Source: Siphonodentalium dalli
Taxonomy: Eukaryota; Mollusca; Scaphopoda; Gadilida; Siphonodentaliidae
Assembly: GCA_032622095.1 (NCBI GenBank)
Contig: CP136064.1
Location: 183,810,209-183,874,208 of the forward strand
Length of the DNA stretch: 64,000 bases
Direction: 5' to 3'
Of the stretch, positions 58,797 through 64,000 are shown in pieces. The position numbers and the translations under genes are program-made. The notes below the pieces were generated by a model that was given only the letters and a program-made list of their open reading frames with translations, made no database searches and was not told the DNA's origin. The stretch's first letter is position 1; each line of letters opens with the position of its first letter.

Positions 58797-59082
58797 AATT
58801 GAGGATCATGGCTAATAGAGGAGCCAAATATTAATTGCATTTTCCTGATGGGAAGAGTGATTCGGACCGGAATGTTCCACTTAAAAGTGTTTTGTCTCAG
58901 CCGTTACCAATGTATTGCTGGGACAAAACAATCCGATACTTTTCCCTGCTAAATCATAATGGGCGAATGAAGGAGGTGGATTATCTCTTTGTAAACATGT
59001 ATTATATAGTTGCCGGGTATACAATATTAGAACTGAATTGAAGACTTCTGTCCGGAAATGATCATTTTATTTAGAATATTTT

Positions 59083-59440
59083 CTGATAAAAAATGGTGTG
59101 GTTGTTCAGCTAACGAACATATTTAGTGGTTACTGTAACAGAGACCAGACATGTTAATGTGTAATTGTTTCACAAATAAACGTTAATTATACTCTTTATC
59201 GATTATAACAATGGAATAAAAACAATACAATCAATCAATCTGGGGCATTTGACGTTCGATACTGATAAAAAATGGTGTGGTTGTTCAGCTAACGAACAAT
59301 ATTTAGTGGTTACTGTTAAACAGAGACCAGACATGTTATTGTGTAATTGTTTCACAAATAAACGTTAATTATACTCTTTATCGATTATAACTATGGAATA
59401 AAACAATACAAATCAATCAATCTGGGGCATTTTGACGTTC
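59083..59440. repeat. Tandem duplication of a 179-bp unit
   Basis: CTGATAAAAAATGGTGTGG starts at 59083 and 59262. The two units differ by a few one-base insertions or deletions. A 30-bp duplication (ATATCGCCTGAATTGTCTG) follows at about 59485-59537. Confidence 0.93.
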
Positions 59441-59843
59441 GATAAGTAGCTATAGGAACAACCTAATGCTACCTATCTCTATATGATATCGCCTGAATTG
59501 TCTGTTCTTTATGATATCGCCTGAATTGTCTGTTCTTAAAATAGGACAAATAAAGTGTCCCAATTAATCATCTTATTTCATAATAAAAATATTCGAATTA
59601 AAATAGATATTAATTGCTAGAAGTATTTCCGGGCAGGGGTATTCAATTCATAGTTATTATTTTAGACCCACGCAACTATTTCAAATTTGTTATTTAAAGA
59701 GATAATCCATCTTTAATGCAGGGACAGGTACGTCGGTATAATGTCGGGTCCCCGACAAAGTTTGACCGCAAAGCAACCTGCCCAAACGGAGAGCTCGCTT
59801 CGGGAGGGTTCAGACTTTTGACAAATTCCGCAGAGACTCAGAA

Positions 59844-59857
59844 GGGGGGGGGGGGGG
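59844..59857 (+). repeat. Run of 14 G
   Basis: An uninterrupted G14 in otherwise unassigned sequence. Confidence 0.97.
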
Positions 59858-61320
59858 TAAATTTCGCGAATCCAGACAAAACTAAATTGACGAGGTGATG
59901 GGATGGATAGTATATATGTGCAACTTTAGTGCGATTTTCTAAGTTTTTGTTAGCGGACGAGTATAGAATGTTGCATGACCGTTTATTATATACATGTATA
60001 CTATCACTGTCATAATCAAGTAATAATATTACCACCAGAAGGGTGCTTGGCTTTTATTATACTCTGTCTCCATCATGATCGAGTAATACTATTACAACTA
60101 TTAATATTATATGTAGAGAACTATATCGTGCATCATGTTTTATACATCAGGCATGTTTGGGATCACTTCCAGTTCATAAACTAGGTGGATATATACACAA
60201 AGTGCATACATGTAGTCAGTCAAGGGCATGCTTGTGCACGATATTATTTTTCTTATTCATTTCTTTTAATTATTTAAGATATAATTCCATATAATATAAA
60301 TATTGTGTTCTTTAAAAATAAAATATTCCATGGAAGTATAAATATTCTATTTCAGAAATTTAAATCCTAGTTTATCAACATTTTGTTCAACGAAATTTGG
60401 CCGGAATGTAAAAATTGGCGAATATTTGCCAGGCCGCCAACAATTACATATCTCTGGGGAAAACAAATTTCAAAAATCGATATCTGATCACTCTGAGCAT
60501 GGTGGGTTGGTTCCTCTACTCGAATCAAATATGTGTTTTACCCCCGAAACCAAAGAAATAATAATTTGGAAGCGTTAATTCGGATTATGTATCTTTAACA
60601 ACATGGAGGCAGGTGGCAGTTATACTGAATGAGTCACGCTCACCAAAAAAGTGCTGAAGGGTACACAGGTTTTGAAATCTCGTTCTAAATTACTTTTAGT
60701 CCATGGGCTGGTATGACTCCTCGTGTACCACCCACTACTGCTCCAGCAACAGCCTGTTCAGATTAACATTGTTAGTATTATTTGTAACTACAAACAGATT
60801 CAGCACTCCTCATTACATTGTTGAATTTCCTTTCCTTTTCTGATTTCTGTGTACATGTAAATGCTAACCGAGTAAACATACAATATACTCTGCCATCTAA
60901 ACTACTCTAGTTGTCTAATGTCTATATACTCGATATATATGGTCTGATTATGTCCTAAAGTCACCGAAGAGCAAACGCGATTGATAATATATTCAGTTTT
61001 CAGCAAAGAATTACTAAATTTATCAGTAAATGTTTAAGCACAATCATGTCTCCAGATATCACAACATTGGAATTCACATGAACCTATAAGTGTATGCTTA
61101 AATAATAAGCACAACCTTTCAGAACCTTCACTTATGAAAGAAATTGCACAATTACATATTTTCATAACAGTTAGAATTTTTTTTAAATCGATTTAAATAA
61201 AAAAATCTGATTTAAATAAAATAAATCGATTGTTTTTACTTATTTAAAAAAGCAAAAAAATACAAACCCTAGATCATATTGGCCATACAATGTATTAAAT
61301 CGGCGTTACATATATCATAT
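59858..61320. other. Unassigned sequence with a truncated family A MITE
   Basis: From about 60463 to 60594 there is the right part of a family A MITE (TTTCAAAAATCGATATCTGA, CGAATCAAATATG), ending before TTAA at 60595-60598; its left part is absent. Nothing else is recognised. Confidence 0.5.
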
Positions 61321-61325
61321 ATTAA

Positions 61326-61805
61326 AGGTACTCAATCCGAACAGAGGGTCCCCATCTCAACATATTCCAACAACAACAATCCGATCAGAGGGTCCTATAT
61401 TACTATTTCTTTGGCTTTGGGGGTAAAAAATATTTGATTCGAGTCGAGGAACCCATCAAACAAAGCTCAGAGTTATTAGATATTGATTTTTGAAATTTGT
61501 TATTTACTCGAGATGAGTACTAATAATTGCCTTCAACTGCCGTAATCTGCTCGGGATGTGTACATCAAAATCTATTCAAACAGACAAGGATGGATAACTC
61601 TAAAATCAAGTGGTAATAATAACGCAATTTTGACTGAGTTCTGGGCCAGAAAGTATTCCCGATAATGAAAAATAATAGATTTCTAAAATCGATATCTAAC
61701 AAATCTGAGCTTTGATGGGTGACTTCCTCGACTCGAATCAAATATTTTTGACCACCGAAGCCATTGAAATAGTAATTGAGAGGAGTTTTATCGGATTGAG
61801 TACCT
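61326..61805. mobile_element. TTAA-flanked MITE, family A copy 3
   Basis: Ends AGGTACTCAATCCG and complement, with TTAA at 61322-61325 and 61806-61809. Nearly identical to 22384-22862. The 133-codon minus-strand frame from 61565 runs across its right end and is not a gene. Confidence 0.92.
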
Positions 61806-61809
61806 TTAA

Positions 61810-63500
61810 TCATAGTGATTGAGAGTTTGAAATTTGGTATAATCGTCCGATATTTTGGCCCAGCGTCCAAATGCATCAGAGAAACCACACCGCACACCAA
61901 TATGCTTATGTTGTTCTCACCACATTGTACTGCTTGAATCAAGACATGGGGCGGGTTTCCATACATTGATAGTTTAGTCTCTACTAATACGCATGTGCGT
62001 TAAATTGTTGTGCTTGTCCGTATGCTGCTGTGTAACAAATATAAAAAATGGAGTTGCAACCTGCAATAATTAAAATGGAGTCTTCTATATAAGCCGGTAC
62101 AAAAATTTCCAAGTAATCTCATATTTGTATTATTTCTTAGGAACGTGGAACCGACTATATTAATATTTCTACGGAAAATACACTTCATAGATACGTAGTT
62201 GGCCGTGCTATAACCTCCAGTGAAACATGCGCGTTGATGGTCCATTTATAATTGTGATTAGATTATATCTATAATATGCACGTGAGAATTCATTAGCAAT
62301 TCGGCAAATCACTGGAAAATTATATAATGTTTTGTCCATGATGTAGATTTTTTTTCGCCAGGTTTTATTTGAATTAGAACAATGATAAGTAATACAAAAT
62401 GCCCATGGGGACCCTCTAGCCACATCACTCTCGATATATATAAGTATGATCAAGTATATTGTAGATGCTAGCCTGTAACCCCGACCATCCTATCCTAACA
62501 GAGCTATGATATATCGTTAATCCTGCCAGGTGGTTGAGATGGTCCGATTGACCGTCTATACACGTGCCTGTTGCCACTTTAGTCATACATAGCTAGACTT
62601 ACCATTGCATGAATTCCAGTACACTGCACACACTGGCTATGATTCAATCAACACCAATCAATTCACAAGCTTTATTTATTCAACATCAATCCATTTCCAA
62701 ACTTAACATGATCGAAGAGACAGCCTTAATATAATGTTCCTTAATAAGTTAAATACCACCGATAACTTTCGCAGGAAACCCGATGAAGTGAAATATAACA
62801 CAAGTTGACGTTTTCCGCGACACCTGGGCATTCACATCCTTGAACATCGCATCGCCACACTTAAAATTACTCAATATCCAGTACAGAATATCGTATATAA
62901 GGTCGTTTATCCATGTCCATTGTATAACATCATGCAGAATAACAGGCATATATAATGATTTATCGGCTAGCGTGTGAACATCTTCGTAGCTTTGTCTTTG
63001 GCACCTGCCTTTAACTGGAATGTTCTGTTAATATACAGTGTCACAACCTATATACGCTTTAAAAAAAAAATTTAATCGGCTAAAAGTAACCCGTCGTCAA
63101 ATACGGTGAAGGTTTCTGAAGGAACATTTATTTTCTATGTCGTATGTATATACATGCACGCTGTCTCGGGATACGCCATATAACTGCAATTAAGCAGTGT
63201 TTATGCTTTTATAGTGGGCAACAAATTAAACACCGGCGCTTGTGATAATATATGGCTTCAAATTAACTTAATAGTAGCCTTGTTTTGTTTAGTTATGAGA
63301 CTGTCACCCGCGTGTTCGGAGTCATCCGCTATGTGGGCCGGAATAAACCGACTGTTTCGGACACAGAAAGGCTTAATATTTTCCCGAGTTTAAAGACGCC
63401 ATGTCCGTTTTGACACAATAAAACCACAATATGTGTGTTGTCTACCCCGGAAATTAGATCCACGAGTACATATATAAGAGGTGGGTACCTACAGTACGTT
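61810..63500. other. No gene recognised
   Basis: AT-rich sequence. Overlapping minus-strand frames (62000-62453 and 62749-62949) have no motif or splice context that I can defend. Confidence 0.4.
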
Positions 63501-63596
63501 AGGCCGAGGGCTAAATAGTCTAAGGGTTAGACAGTCCGAGGGTTTAATAGTCCGAGGGTTCTATATTCCAAGGTTTCGATAGTCCGCGGGTTCGAT
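63501..63596 (+). repeat. 16-bp minisatellite, six units
   Basis: Successive 16-mers AGGCCGAGGGCTAAAT, AGTCTAAGGGTTAGAC, AGTCCGAGGGTTTAAT, AGTCCGAGGGTTCTAT, ATTCCAAGGTTTCGAT and AGTCCGCGGGTTCGAT abut without gaps. Confidence 0.93.
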
Positions 63597-63873
63597 AGCC
63601 GGCCGTACGCACATCGCATAGGCCCTGGGCAGCGCGCAATTAGTTGTGGTTGCCGGTTAAAATTCGCCACACTTTTCCAATTATGCTTGACAAGTGACGT
63701 CGGCTATAGTAATCTGTGAGATTCATCTTTCTTCCTCATACGATAATTTAATTTCGTGCGAAATTTAGCAAGAATCGGGCACATGAAACGCGAGTTTAAC
63801 AACGGGACGAGAACGCTGGTGACGTATTGTAACGTGGTCACGTATACGTGTTTATATTCGTTTATATATATAC

Positions 63874-63985
63874 ACATGCAATCTGTATTCGATCTTTAAA
63901 AGTTCATGTGTGGTTACGTGCAATCTGTATTTGATCTGTCATATGTGAATACGTGCAATCTGTATTTGAGTTTGTTATTCCTGCT
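63874..63985 (+). repeat. Short tandem repeat, three units
   Basis: AC(A/G)TGCAATCTGTATT(C/T)GA starts at 63874, 63916 and 63951, with spacing 42 and 35. Confidence 0.85.
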
Positions 63986-64000
63986 GTTGAAAATGTTGAA

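Noticed and set aside
61565-61966. A 133-codon minus-strand frame
   Set aside because: Most of it is family A MITE sequence, also seen at 22578-22799, and it runs through the element's end and TTAA.

Overview
This is an AT-rich, repeat-dominated stretch of an animal genome. The only convincing single-copy gene is a class A G-protein coupled receptor on the minus strand (36964-38220). Nearly everything else is transposon-derived. The modular repeat at 6.0-8.7 kb, the tRNA-headed SINE, the many TTAA-flanked MITEs and the receptor's style (ER-A instead of DRY, N-x3-N-x3-Y in TM7) together suggest a lophotrochozoan, most likely a bivalve mollusc. That placement is inference from repeat style; no species marker was seen.

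Layout. 0.9-1.6 kb: tRNA-derived SINE copies. 1.7-2.1 kb: a TTAA MITE. 2.8-3.9 kb: degenerate tandem repeats. 4.3-5.5 kb: a foldback element built from GGCC-centred palindromes. 6-8.7 kb: a modular repeat with near-perfect hairpins. 8.7-12.3 kb: mostly unassigned, with one TTAA MITE. 12.3-22.2 kb: a duplicated ~0.6 kb segment. One copy (12.34-12.96 kb) is intact. The other is split by a 7.5 kb foldback transposon (14470-21995) whose inverted arms are arrays of a 353-bp unit, so the window holds both the filled site and a paralogous empty site. 22.4-28.4 kb: a TTAA MITE, a diverged inverted repeat centred near 25.3 kb, and a second palindrome-module foldback element with TTTAAA-centred palindromes. 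28.9-34.1 kb: pieces of a minus-strand LINE (reverse transcriptase start, post-catalytic region, zinc finger, C-terminus) interrupted by a hAT-type element with perfect 8-bp target duplications and by a ~1.9 kb repeat. 35-36.7 kb: more MITEs. 37-38.2 kb: the receptor. 39.7-41.2 kb: an element with 9-bp target duplications and a 26-G tract at its end. 41.3-50 kb: MITEs, degenerate tandem repeats and a double-cruciform element (47.7-49.1 kb). 50.5-54.2 kb: adjoining TTAA MITEs, a LINE endonuclease fragment split by a MITE, and two palindromic elements, one with perfect 97-bp arms. 54.2-64 kb: mostly unassigned sequence with a (CT)n tract, short tandem repeats and further MITE copies.

There is no operon or pathway here. 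The window records repeated insertion and nesting, with foldback (inverted-repeat) architecture as the recurring theme. Coordinates were read by eye. Element ends marked by target duplications are firm to a few bases; ends of degenerate repeats are approximate.
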